From Streptomyces capillispiralis (GTDB lineage Bacteria > Actinomycetota > Actinomycetes > Streptomycetales > Streptomycetaceae): a stretch of DNA of 64,000 nucleotides. Below are positions 45,601-52,988 of the stretch, one piece after another. Under the pieces are notes generated by a model. The model made no database searches and had not been told where the DNA came from. It saw only the letters and a list, made by a program, of their open reading frames with translations. Position 1 is the first letter of the stretch. Each line of letters begins with the position of its first letter. The translations under genes were made by a program, and so were the position numbers. The stretch covers positions 62,001-126,000 of the forward strand of contig NZ_VIWV01000001.1 of the NCBI RefSeq assembly GCF_007829875.1, in the 5' to 3' direction.

Positions 45601-47717
45601 TACGAGGTGCCGTCGCCGAGGACGGGGCGGCCGGGCGGGACGACGGTGTCGCCCGCGTGCAGGGCGCGTCCGCCGGTGGCGCGGCCGCCGTCCGGCAGCG
45701 GGATCGAGGTCTCGCCGGCGTCGCCGCCGCCGTACCAGTGCGGGAGCTTCTCGCCGCCGAGCGGGAACACCTCGGCCGGGCGGGCCGACCAGTAGCCGTA
45801 CTGCTTGGTGTCCTGGCGCCACATCACCAGCAGTTCGCCGTCCGTGTAGCGGAACGACGGACGCTGCCAGCGGCCCAGCTCCACGGGGAGCCGCAGGTCG
45901 TGCTCGAGCAGGATGTCCTCGGGTCCCACGACGATGGCCTTGTGCCCGCGGGAGAGGATCAGGGCCGGCCAGGCCTCGTCGACGGTGAGGGTGTCGTCGC
46001 GGTCGCGCCGGGTCTCCGCGTCCAGGCGGCGCAGCGCCTCGTCGAGGGCGGGCCAGCCGAGTTCGTCGGGGATGCCGGCGCGCAGGGTGCGGCCCAGCAG
46101 CGGCGCGACGTCGAGGGCGGCGGCGCGGGCGACGGCCTGCGGGCTGACGCGGGCGGCGACGGCACGGAACGGACGCAGCCGTTCCAGCGCGGCGCGTGCG
46201 TCGGGCAGGCCTGCCGCGCCGTCGAGTTCGGCGGCGGCGTCGTCCAGCCATGCGCGCAGTACGTCCGCGAGCACGGGGTGCCCGGCCAGTTCGTCCAGCA
46301 CCCCGGCTCCGAGGCGGTGGCCGCTCAGGGTGCCGACGGAGCGGTACAGCAGGCGCCGGCAGCGCGGGTCCGCCGCGACGGCCGTCAGGTCGCGCCGTCC
46401 GGGCCGGGTCTCGTGCAGCCACTGGGCGACGGGCAGGGAGACGTCCTCGTCGGCGCCGGGCAGGGTCAGCGGTATGTCCTCGGCCGCGCACAGGTCCAGC
46501 AGGTCGAGGTCGGCGGCGGCGTGCCAGCGGCCCGTGAAGAGGTCCACGGGACGGCCCTGGGCGCGCAGGCGCGGGGCCATGCGCTCCACGAGCGCGAGGG
46601 TGGCCGGTGAGCGGCCGCTGACCGAGGAGCCGTGCTTGCGGTGCAGGGCCCAGCGGCTGAGCCAGTCCGCCGCGTCGGTCCCGTCCGCCTCGGCCTCGCC
46701 CGTGAGCAGCCGGTCGGCGCCGGTCTCGGCGAGCAGCGCCAGCCAGAACTCGTCGTCCTCGGTGGAGCGGCCGAGCCCGGCCGGCATGATCTCCAGCAGC
46801 CGGGTCCGTACGGCGGGCCGCTGTCCGGCCAGGACGACGAGCGTCGCCCGGTAGGTGTTCCAGAAGGAGGCGGGGGCGCGGACCGCCGCGGGCGACGCGA
46901 GCAGGTCGGCGACCAGGGCGCACTCCTCGGTGGCCCGGTCCAGCCCCGCCGCCTTGATCAGGGCGCGCGCGTCCTGGGGCAGCGACGCGTACGGCGGCAT
47001 GCCGGCGGCGCAGCGCTCCACGGTCAGCTGCCTGTACTGCGCCCAGGCCTCGGCCGGGGTGAGCCGCGCCGCCAGGGCCTTCACGTGCTCCTTGAGCGCC
47101 TTGACGGTGAGCGCACCGGCGAAGGCGAACTCCAGGAACACGGCCCGCTGCCGCTCCTCGTCGACGGTCAGCGCGTGCACCCGCTCCGCCTCGCGGGCCT
47201 TGCCGAAGAAGGCCGACGCGTAGGTGGTGTTCTCGTGCTGGAGGAAGACGCGGGCGGCCTGCTCGTAGAAGGTGGGCAGGAAGTGCGGTACGGCGCGGCC
47301 GAGCCGCTCCCCGAGCGCCTCGAAGCCCTCCTTGGCGTGGCCGGGGCGGGACTTGGCCTGCCGGGCGAGCCGTTCGATGTCCCGGACGAGGGCCAGCGCG
47401 TGGTGTCCGTTCGCCGGGTCGTTGACCAGGGCCCACGCGGGGAAGCCGAGGGTTTCCCGGCGCACCTGTCCGACCTCGCGGGTCTCCGGCTCCCGGGCCA
47501 GTCCGAGGAAGTCCAGGGCGAGGTCCTCCGCCTCGCCGAGCATGCCCGGCACCAGCCGGACGATCTTCCGCTCGTCCAGTGCGGGGTGCGTGTACGTGCG
47601 GACGGTGAGGACGTCGGCGTCCTCCCGGTCGGTGGTGCCCGAGGGCAGGACGGCGCCGGCGTCGAGCAGCGCGGCGGAGGTGGTCTCGTCGTAGGTGATG
47701 CCGTCGTACGTCGTCAT
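42663..47717 (-). CDS. 1684-aa helical protein with C-terminal winged helix (YehI-like partner)
   Basis: The largest gene in the window. The product begins MTTYDGITYDETTSAALLDA, is mostly helical with repeat-like Arg/Ala/Leu stretches, and has beta segments near residues 640-900 (ALILSRGHKAIVVGPEDI, FRYTDGELLVMWRQD, GEKLPHWYGGGDAG). Near the C-terminus CARWTGWKPARMKKARTELA followed by TGLVVEAKRARAG looks like a winged helix. I do not know an enzymatic activity. It overlaps the DUF4132 gene at 47714-47717 and the ATPase gene at 42663-42666 (ATGA each), so subunit ratios are probably controlled by coupling. It may recognise the operon's target, whether DNA or protein. Confidence 0.85.
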   Translation of the reverse strand: MTTYDGITYDETTSAALLDAGAVLPSGTTDREDADVLTVRTYTHPALDERKIVRLVPGMLGEAEDLALDFLGLAREPETREVGQVRRETLGFPAWALVNDPANGHHALALVRDIERLARQAKSRPGHAKEGFEALGERLGRAVPHFLPTFYEQAARVFLQHENTTYASAFFGKAREAERVHALTVDEERQRAVFLEFAFAGALTVKALKEHVKALAARLTPAEAWAQYRQLTVERCAAGMPPYASLPQDARALIKAAGLDRATEECALVADLLASPAAVRAPASFWNTYRATLVVLAGQRPAVRTRLLEIMPAGLGRSTEDDEFWLALLAETGADRLLTGEAEADGTDAADWLSRWALHRKHGSSVSGRSPATLALVERMAPRLRAQGRPVDLFTGRWHAAADLDLLDLCAAEDIPLTLPGADEDVSLPVAQWLHETRPGRRDLTAVAADPRCRRLLYRSVGTLSGHRLGAGVLDELAGHPVLADVLRAWLDDAAAELDGAAGLPDARAALERLRPFRAVAARVSPQAVARAAALDVAPLLGRTLRAGIPDELGWPALDEALRRLDAETRRDRDDTLTVDEAWPALILSRGHKAIVVGPEDILLEHDLRLPVELGRWQRPSFRYTDGELLVMWRQDTKQYGYWSARPAEVFPLGGEKLPHWYGGGDAGETSIPLPDGGRATGGRALHAGDTVVPPGRPVLGDGTSYWRQGRQGRQQVWLEYDPATGTHGRASLPAFLRSGIREDARLLQQHCAVLPLQPGLEHSPFGTDGTVLGRWVRTENDGDASRTVAGTPDGRTVSLPAAPGHRPGVPLGALRLPGGAAPVAVALHRQIALCTGDDGTAARELGRVTVLERGGEFAAGTRLVPPADFWHALRPRDEDASALLRALGDERADEVLRAGARALAERQAKAAAAAAQAKTAGDPGTGTGTAATTTRPAVPSADEVLRDVVAGCLPGLTEPHLLTGVTSLVRAVLRLAESVATFVTPPVERPRAERRRVEGMFADYSPEDGDDQTLREATAGLAVQQGWWGGGERWSVLRQIRAVNHVLSGKPADGRALPDAARSTGAADGWHSDEFTIPAVGAVWPSVLDALRPLAYRAASPALTPAHRQALLLLFEAVTEGPLAAPGGALREIALSEPDGGLERAGQVLRRDGRTVVVLGRHTSDRRTGRVTWLALDHDPAGAFGAVAHFTLDRETAHPPVFPADALAAVTGLIRDKGAAPWQPEAPAALAAATRDGLGPVQAALLLAGKPVQLTDEVIAATGLKPRQKQLGDALLSSLEFADQTALVGALLPEDPGDLWTAGPDTDAAGRVWAERLDGFVRLPEDLAGDLALAGLPAAVVEQVLNPRRTPWISRTTVLRPDKDGNLVPEDPRALPGRYDLTRAVAALAGLAYSLPYGHPLRAGLPEGLAALRRRAADPELLLDLDLAWTEKGSSTAVELRKAYGLPATGGADAHGLTPVGEALVLRPWYGDQEAVLVRTCALTGADDPVFGLVEGIVGPGRDEGMLALRTVLDDALARALVAGTEPDGPTGYAQDPAVSVPDLVAEVAGTHGLGPDAAALYLQLLALPDPTDRNCARWTGWKPARMKKARTELAATGLVVEAKRARAGRTLFLPCGWLDLKSPALPVELWKKGLYPVPEHSRALPLMPVPELFARAWDRVRAGDAPAYEELTTRATRKGRRR

Positions 47718-48568
47718 GCCGCACGCTCCTCGTCCTCGATGTCGCGTCCGGCGTACAGTGCGGCTGCCATGCGCATGCCTTCCGACCAGGCCACCGGCCC
47801 GATCCGGCCGAGCTTCAGGACCCGGCCCGCGGTGTCGGTGAAGACCAGGGGGCCGGTCTCCGTCTCCTCGTAGCCCTCGTAGTCGCCGACCCACACCCGG
47901 GCCTCGACGCCGCGGCCGTCCTCCAGGACGGAACAGACGGCGTGGCCCGCGCGCACGCGGTACCCGAGTTGTGTGGCGCGGCCGTGCAGGAACCGCAGTT
48001 CCTTGAAGGCGCCGCCCGCGTGGTCCTCCACGGAGGTGGCCTCGGCGTCGAGGGCGGCGGGCCGGTGCCACACCTCGCGGAAGAGCTGCTGGGCGCGCTG
48101 CTCGATGCCTATCTCGACGGCGAACTCGCGCAGGTCCTCGAGGTCGTCGAGCAGCACCGGGTGCGGCAGGCGGACCAGGTCGGGGGTGAGGCGGACGGTG
48201 TCGCCGTCGAGATCGACCACGCCGAGGCCGCGCTCGGGGTCGGCGTCGCGCAGGAATCCGGCCACCGCGCCGTCCGCGCCGGTGACCACCACGTCGCGCA
48301 GGGCCGCCTGCCAGGCCGGGTCCGGCCAGACCCGCGCCAGCACCTCGAACGGCACCGGCAGCGAGCGCACCATCCACCGCTCCACGTCGGCCAGGCACTG
48401 CCGTTCGTGCCGCTCCAGCCATTCCACGAGCTGACGCAGTCCCACCACAGCGGGATCGTCGGCGATCTTGGGCGGTACGGACTTCAGCCGCCGCCCCGCC
48501 GCATTGCGGCACACCACCTTGCCGTCGTCCAGGGCGACCTCGTAGCCGCCCGCCGACACCCACCCCAT
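47714..48568 (-). CDS. DUF4132-domain protein, first gene of the MoxR operon
   Basis: Product 284 aa. The sequence AGRRLKSVPPKIADDPAVVG, LVEWLERHERQCLADVERWM, then AWQAALRDVVVTGADGAVAG fits the DUF4132 domain of the MolR/YehI family (normally the C-terminal part of a protein over 1000 aa), here as a free-standing gene. The tail (VWVGDYEGYEETETGPLVF) has beta character. The start ATG 48568 has GGGAGG 5 nt upstream; ATGs at 48583 and 48589 would put that site inside the coding region. It opens the operon, 101 nt from a perfect inverted repeat. Function unknown. Confidence 0.85.
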   Translation of the reverse strand: MGWVSAGGYEVALDDGKVVCRNAAGRRLKSVPPKIADDPAVVGLRQLVEWLERHERQCLADVERWMVRSLPVPFEVLARVWPDPAWQAALRDVVVTGADGAVAGFLRDADPERGLGVVDLDGDTVRLTPDLVRLPHPVLLDDLEDLREFAVEIGIEQRAQQLFREVWHRPAALDAEATSVEDHAGGAFKELRFLHGRATQLGYRVRAGHAVCSVLEDGRGVEARVWVGDYEGYEETETGPLVFTDTAGRVLKLGRIGPVAWSEGMRMAAALYAGRDIEDEERAA

Positions 48569-48668
48569 GCGTGCCTCCCGCATCCACATTTGATCAAGTG
48601 ACCGGAACTGTAGAGGAGGCCGCTGACAACGGGGGTCGGGGTGCCGCCGGGCGGGCGGGGGCGGGGGC

Positions 48669-48726
48669 GGCCGCTTCGCCCTCCGGTCCGGCCGGGGCGG
48701 CGGCCGGACCGGAGGGCGAAGCGGCC
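48669..48726. repeat. perfect 25-bp inverted repeat with 8-nt loop
   Basis: The left arm (48669-48693, beginning GGCCGCTTCGCCC) is exactly complementary to the right arm (48702-48726, ending GGGCGAAGCGGCC); the loop is 48694-48701. It lies in the divergent gap between the DUF4132 operon and a small plus-strand gene, where a terminator is not expected. As RNA it would be very stable on either strand. Confidence 0.85.
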
Positions 48727-48823
48727 ATCAGGGTGGTCGCGGGCCGTGTCGGGCGGCCGTCCCCGGCGCGGCTGGCCATGCTGGAGCGAAGGCTTCCCCT
48801 CTCCGAGCGACAAGGAGCACCGC

Positions 48824-49039
48824 ATGCCCACGGACCCGGTCGGACGATTCCTGGCGGCGTTGGACCCGGCCCACCGGGAGACCGTCGGCGCCGCACCGCG
48901 CGAGGAACAGGAACGGCTCGCGGCCGCCTGGGAGCGGGAGCTGGAGGCCGACACCGAGCTCGACTCCCTCGACGAGCTGTCCCCGTCGGCGGCGGAGGCC
49001 GAGGCGGCCCGCCGCGTCCTGGAGCGCGAGCACGGCTAG
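48824..49039 (+). CDS. small acidic protein, unknown function
   Basis: A 71-aa acidic helical product: MPTDPVGRFLAALDPAHRET, ERLAAAWERELEADTELDSL and AEAEAARRVLEREHG. AAGGAG precedes ATG 48824 by 8 nt, which makes it more convincing than its length alone would. It is divergent from the MoxR operon and shares its upstream hairpin region, but there is no evidence of joint function. It lacks membrane segments and known motifs. Confidence 0.7.
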   Translation: MPTDPVGRFLAALDPAHRETVGAAPREEQERLAAAWERELEADTELDSLDELSPSAAEAEAARRVLEREHG

Positions 49040-49055
49040 GGGTTGCCGGCACGGC

Positions 49056-49086
49056 GGATGCGCGTGCCACGCCCCGCGGCGCCGGC
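49056..49086. repeat. interspersed 31-bp element, copy 2
   Basis: This differs from 19141-19171 at two positions. Here it is flanked by CGGAT (49055-49059) and ATCCG (49090-49094), able to pair. It lies in the 68-bp gap between convergent genes, 22 nt downstream of the DHFR-like gene's stop on the minus strand. Copy 1 is likewise downstream of a minus-strand gene. Confidence 0.65.
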
Positions 49087-49107
49087 ACGATCCGAACGAC
49101 GGACCCT

Positions 49108-49671
49108 CTAGCGCTTCACGCGATGGCGAAGGTGGACGACCCCCGAGCCGAAGGTGCGGGTCTCGACGAGGTCCAGATCCACCCGGCGCTCGCGGCGGGG
49201 GAAGAACGGGGTGCCGCCGCCGACCAGCAGCGGGTAGACCCTGGTCCGGTACTCGTCGATCAGACCCGACGCGGCCGCCTCGGCGGCGAGCGTCGCGCCG
49301 CCGATCGCGATGTCGCCCTCCCCCGGCTCGGCGCGCAGCCGCTCGATCTCCCGCGCCGGGCTGCCGGAGGCCAGGCGGGCGTTGCCCCGCACCGCCGACA
49401 GGGTGGTGGAGAACACCACCTTGGGCAGCCGCTTCCAGAGCGCGGCCCACTCCTGCCGGGACTCGTCGAGGGAGGGGTCCTGGTCGGCGGTCTCCCAGTA
49501 CAGCATCGTCTCGTACAGCCGTCGGCCCAGCAGGTAGACGCCGACCTCCCGGGTCTCGTCGGTGACGAAGCGGAAGAGCTCCTCGTCGGGCCCCGTCCAG
49601 TCGAGGCCGCCGTCGGGTCCGACGATGTAGCCGTCGAGTGAGACGCCCATCGAATAGATCACGCTGCGCAT
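49108..49671 (-). CDS. RibD C-terminal/dihydrofolate reductase-like protein
   Basis: The 187-aa product begins MRSVIYSMGVSLDGYIVGPD and contains YLLGRRLYETMLYWETADQD, VVFSTTLSAVRGNARL, IAIGGATLAAEAAASGLIDE and YPLLVGGGTPFF, the complete RibD-C/DHFR-like pattern of stand-alone actinobacterial members. NADPH-dependent reduction is likely; the substrate is unknown. The start at 49671 has AGGAGG upstream. The second member in the window (6655-7230) is only distantly similar, so this is not a recent duplication. Confidence 0.88.
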   Translation of the reverse strand: MRSVIYSMGVSLDGYIVGPDGGLDWTGPDEELFRFVTDETREVGVYLLGRRLYETMLYWETADQDPSLDESRQEWAALWKRLPKVVFSTTLSAVRGNARLASGSPAREIERLRAEPGEGDIAIGGATLAAEAAASGLIDEYRTRVYPLLVGGGTPFFPRRERRVDLDLVETRTFGSGVVHLRHRVKR

Positions 49672-50121
49672 CGGTGGTCCTCCTCGGTCACGGTCCGACG
49701 GTACGACCGCCGGACGCCGCAGGCCCCGTTCGGCGCGCGGGACCGGCCGGGCCGCTCCCGCGCGATCTCCGTCCGTGGGCCTCCGATTGCACCGGAGGAC
49801 CGCCTCCAGTAAAGTGGAGGAGATCCTCCGCATGATGGGGAACCCTCAGACGTTCCCGCGCCGCGGAGGACGGAGAAGGGACGGATGGACACCATCGGAA
49901 CACGCGTTCACCTGCGACGCATTCGCCTGCCCGGAACCGTGCCGGTCGGCGGCCGGCCCCGCACGGGCTGCGCACGCACCCCCGACGGCGACGGACAGCC
50001 CGGCGGCCCCGACGTGCGGCCGGGCCGGCCGAACCCGGGGGCACCGCTCACCGGGACCTCCCCCGACGGCGACGGCGGCCCCTGAGGCATCCGGCCACGG
50101 CCCCGCGAGGACCTCCGTCCC
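49672..50121. other. 450-bp region without a supported gene
   Basis: It holds CCTCCA-GTAAAG-TGGAGG (49803-49820), a 6-bp inverted repeat next to GGAGGAGATCCTCC, in the only AT-containing part. This could be an operator or the edge of a lost gene. The open frames here are Pro/Gly-rich, lack ribosome binding sites and are rejected. Confidence 0.4.
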
Positions 50122-51114
50122 TCAGTTCCCCACACCGAGGCCGGCCATGAACACGGGCGGGTACCGGTCGCCGCGCGCCGAGCCCGCCGGCACCGCCTTC
50201 TCGATCTCGGCGAGGTCGTCGGCGGTGAGGTCCAGGTCGATCGCGGGCAGCGCCTCGGCCAGCCGCTCGCGGGTGCGGGCGCCGACCAGCGGCACGATGT
50301 CCTGGCCCTGGGCGGCCACCCAGGCGATGGCCAGCTGCGCGACGGTGCATCCCTTCGCCTCGGCGACCCGGCGCAGCGCCTCCACCAGGGCGAGGTTGTG
50401 CTCCACGTTCCCGGGCGTGAACCGGGGGCTCGCGGCGCGGTGGTCGCCGGTGCCGGCGCGGCCGGGTGACCAGTGACCGGAGATGAGGCCGCGCCCGAGG
50501 ACGCCGTACGCGGTCAGGCCGATGCCGAGTTCCCGCAGCGTCGGCAGCACCTCCCCCTCCACGGCACGGGAGATCAGCGAGTACTCGATCTGCAGGTCGC
50601 TGACCGGGTGCACGGCGTGCGCCCGGCGGACCGTCGCCGCGTCGACCTCCGACAGACCGAGGTGGCGCACATGGCCGGCTTCGATCATCTCCTTGACGGC
50701 GCCCACCGTCTCCTCGATCGGCACCGCCGGGTCCAGCCGGGCGGGGCGGTAGATGTCGATGTGGTCGGTGCCGAGGCGGGTCAGTGAGTAGGCGAGGAAG
50801 TTCTTCACCGCCTCGGGCCGGCCGTCGTGGCCGCCGTAGCGCGGAGTGGGGCCGCTCAGCATGCCGAACTTGACGCTCAGCCGGTAACTGTCCCGGTCCC
50901 GGCCGCGCAACGCCTCGGCGAGCAGCAGCTCGTTGTGGCCCATGGCGTAGAAGTCGGCGGTGTCGATCAGTGTGACACCCGCGTCCAGCGCGGCGTGCAC
51001 GGTGGCGATGCTCTCCGTGCGGTCGGCCGTTCCGTAGGCGCCCGACATGGCCATCCCGCCCAGGCCCAGCGCGGAAACGGCCGGGCCGGTGCTGCCCAGG
51101 GTTCGTGTCTGCAT
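50122..51114 (-). CDS. aldo/keto reductase
   Basis: The 330-aa product has the AKR barrel pattern: LGSTGPAVSALGLGGMAMSG, LIDTADFYAMGHNELLLAEAL (Asp and Tyr of the catalytic tetrad), LSVKFGML (Lys), DHIDIYRPARLDP, HLGLSEVDAATVRRA, QIEYSLISR and PLVGARTRERLAEAL. In the last motif the loop that binds the NADPH phosphate is kept. The usual His after YRP is replaced (IYRPARLDP is where many read YxHR/YQPHR), so the catalytic His may be altered. AAGGAG precedes the ATG. It diverges from a MmyB-type regulator, its probable controller. Confidence 0.92.
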   Translation of the reverse strand: MQTRTLGSTGPAVSALGLGGMAMSGAYGTADRTESIATVHAALDAGVTLIDTADFYAMGHNELLLAEALRGRDRDSYRLSVKFGMLSGPTPRYGGHDGRPEAVKNFLAYSLTRLGTDHIDIYRPARLDPAVPIEETVGAVKEMIEAGHVRHLGLSEVDAATVRRAHAVHPVSDLQIEYSLISRAVEGEVLPTLRELGIGLTAYGVLGRGLISGHWSPGRAGTGDHRAASPRFTPGNVEHNLALVEALRRVAEAKGCTVAQLAIAWVAAQGQDIVPLVGARTRERLAEALPAIDLDLTADDLAEIEKAVPAGSARGDRYPPVFMAGLGVGN

Positions 51115-51240
51115 GGCGTTCTCCTTCGTCGTCGGTCTGCGGCCACCCTGCTCCGGCGCCGCCGTGTGCGGGAGCGGAGCGTTCTTCATGGGAGCGGCGC
51201 TCCCTGGCTCGGCCCGCCGGCCGGGAGGGACCATGGGGCC

Positions 51241-52101
51241 ATGGAACGTGACCAGCTCGCCGACTTCCTGCGCCGTCGCCGCGAGGCGATCCGCCCGGCC
51301 GAGGTCGGCATCACCGACGGCCCCCGCCGCCGCACCACGGGGCTGCGCCGGGAGGAAGTGGCCATGCTCGCGGGCATGTCGGTGGACTACGTCGTCCGTC
51401 TCGAGCAGGGCCGCAGCAGTCAGCCCTCGGCCCAGCTGCTCGGCGCGCTGGCCCGGGCGCTGCGCCTGTCCGACGACGAGCGCGACCACCTGTTCCACCT
51501 GGCCGGCCACCGGCCACCGCCCGCCGAAGGGGCGGCCCGCCTGGCCCGCGCGGGCCTGATACGCCTGCTCGACCTGCTCGGCGACACCCCCGCCACGGTG
51601 ATGTCCGACCTGGGCGAGGTCCTCGCCCAGAACCGGGCGGCCGTCCTGCTGGCGGGCGACCACACCGGCCACCGCGGGGACCGGCGCTCCATCGTGTACC
51701 GCTGGTTCACCGACCCCGCGGCCCGCGCGCTCTGCCCGCCGGAGGAGCGCGAGCACCACGCCCGGCAGATCGTGGCCGATCTGCGGGCGGCGGTCGGCCG
51801 CCGGTCCGGTGACCCCGCGGTCACCGGTCTCGTCGACCGGCTGCGGGCCGCGAGCGCCGACTTCGCCCGGCTGTGGGAGGAGCACGAGGTGGCGGTCCGG
51901 CGCGCCGACCGCAAGACGTTCCTGCACCCCCGCGTGGGCCGCCTGGTGATGGACTGCGAAACCCTGGTCACCCCGGACCAGCGGCAGCAGTTGGTGGTCC
52001 TCACCCCGGCGGACGCCGAGGCCCGTGAGCGGATGGAACTGCTGAAAGTGCTCGGCACCGAGGAGTTCCCCGCGGGGTCAGCGGGCGGGACCGTGGGGTG
52101 A
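51241..52101 (+). CDS. XRE-type regulator with MmyB-like ligand domain
   Basis: The 286-aa product has the helix-turn-helix (LADFLRRRREAIRPAEVGI, GLRREEVAMLAGMSVDYVVR, LEQGRSSQPSAQLLGALARA) and the MmyB-type domain (YRWFTDPAARALCPPEEREHH, LVMDCETLVTPDQRQQLVVL). It is a paralogue of 32431-33285. The divergent aldo/keto reductase begins 126 bp away, so this is very likely its activator or repressor. The 3' end overlaps the convergent DUF998 gene by 24 bp. Confidence 0.9.
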   Translation: MERDQLADFLRRRREAIRPAEVGITDGPRRRTTGLRREEVAMLAGMSVDYVVRLEQGRSSQPSAQLLGALARALRLSDDERDHLFHLAGHRPPPAEGAARLARAGLIRLLDLLGDTPATVMSDLGEVLAQNRAAVLLAGDHTGHRGDRRSIVYRWFTDPAARALCPPEEREHHARQIVADLRAAVGRRSGDPAVTGLVDRLRAASADFARLWEEHEVAVRRADRKTFLHPRVGRLVMDCETLVTPDQRQQLVVLTPADAEARERMELLKVLGTEEFPAGSAGGTVG

Positions 52102-52704
52102 GGCGGACGACGGGGACCCGCCGCGGGCCCTGTCGTGGAGGCAGGAGGCGACGACCACGAACGGCCAGAGCGACTGAAGCGCCGTCACCACGCGCTCCGC
52201 GACACCGGCGGCACCGTTGCGGTGCATCTCGACGAGGAACCACACCGCGCCGGCCACCATCACCGCGGTCGCGAGGATCGACGGAGCGGGGCGGAGGGCC
52301 CAGGGAGCGGCGCGCCCTCCGTCGACGGCCAGGAGCGGCCACACGGCCAGCAGCACGAAGCCGACCACGGCCACCGACCCGTGCCGCAGGGACCCTCCGC
52401 TGCTCGGCGCCGGGACCAGAGCCACCACCAGGGCAGACACTCCCCCACCGGCCAGCGCCACACGGCCGGCCGTCGCCGCCGCCCGCAGCCCCCAGGCGGT
52501 GAGCAGATGACAGGCGCCCAGGGCGAGGAACGCCCCGGTCATCACCCAGGACCCCGAGGCCCCGTACGCGGCCAGGACGCTGATCGTCTGCGTGGTGGGG
52601 TCGTACGCGGGTCCCTCGAGCGACGCCGCGACCGCCCAGCCTCCGATCAGCAGGACCGGGGCGCACCCCGACGAGAACAAGGCCCACCTGGGAACAAGCA
52701 GCAT
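52078..52704 (-). CDS. DUF998-family membrane protein
   Basis: The 208-aa product has about six hydrophobic helices and the DUF998 look: YDPTTQTISVLAAYGASGSW near the first loop, then ALGACHLLTAWGLRAAA, LVVALVPAPSSGG and VGFVLLAVWPLLAVDGG. Function unknown. GAGGTGG precedes ATG 52704. Its last 24 bp overlap the end of the convergent regulator gene. Confidence 0.85.
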   Translation of the reverse strand: MLLVPRWALFSSGCAPVLLIGGWAVAASLEGPAYDPTTQTISVLAAYGASGSWVMTGAFLALGACHLLTAWGLRAAATAGRVALAGGGVSALVVALVPAPSSGGSLRHGSVAVVGFVLLAVWPLLAVDGGRAAPWALRPAPSILATAVMVAGAVWFLVEMHRNGAAGVAERVVTALQSLWPFVVVASCLHDRARGGSPSSASPHGPAR

Positions 52705-52988
52705 CGAACCACCTCAGAACGGGTGATATGGGTCCCGTGGGACGCGGGGGCGGGGTGACCGCCGCTCATCCGGCCGCGGCTCCACTGCCCGGACGCGGCC
52801 GGTCCCCGGGCGCCGGCCGCACTCGCCATCTCACGAACTGGTGTGGATCGCGCACTGGCGGGCCCTCGGCCGCCTGGACGCCCCCGCCTGTCAAGAACTG
52901 ATCAACACGCCCTCATGAATCGCCCATGGGCAGGCCATGGTTCGGCAGCACGGCGGAAGCCACCGCGCCCCGGTCATACGTTCGCCCG

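Noticed and set aside
44502..46610. Plus-strand open frame inside the 1684-aa gene
   Set aside because: Gly/Gln/Ala-rich shadow without a start site; the minus-strand protein is in a coupled operon.
35865..48568. Calling the MoxR operon a known named phage-defence system
   Set aside because: No nuclease, toxin, TIR, reverse transcriptase or other accepted effector domain is visible; defence remains only a possibility.
49775..50476. Plus-strand open frame over 49775-50476 as a small regulator gene
   Set aside because: It runs into the aldo/keto reductase gene, is Pro/Ala-rich, and has no ribosome binding site or helix-turn-helix.
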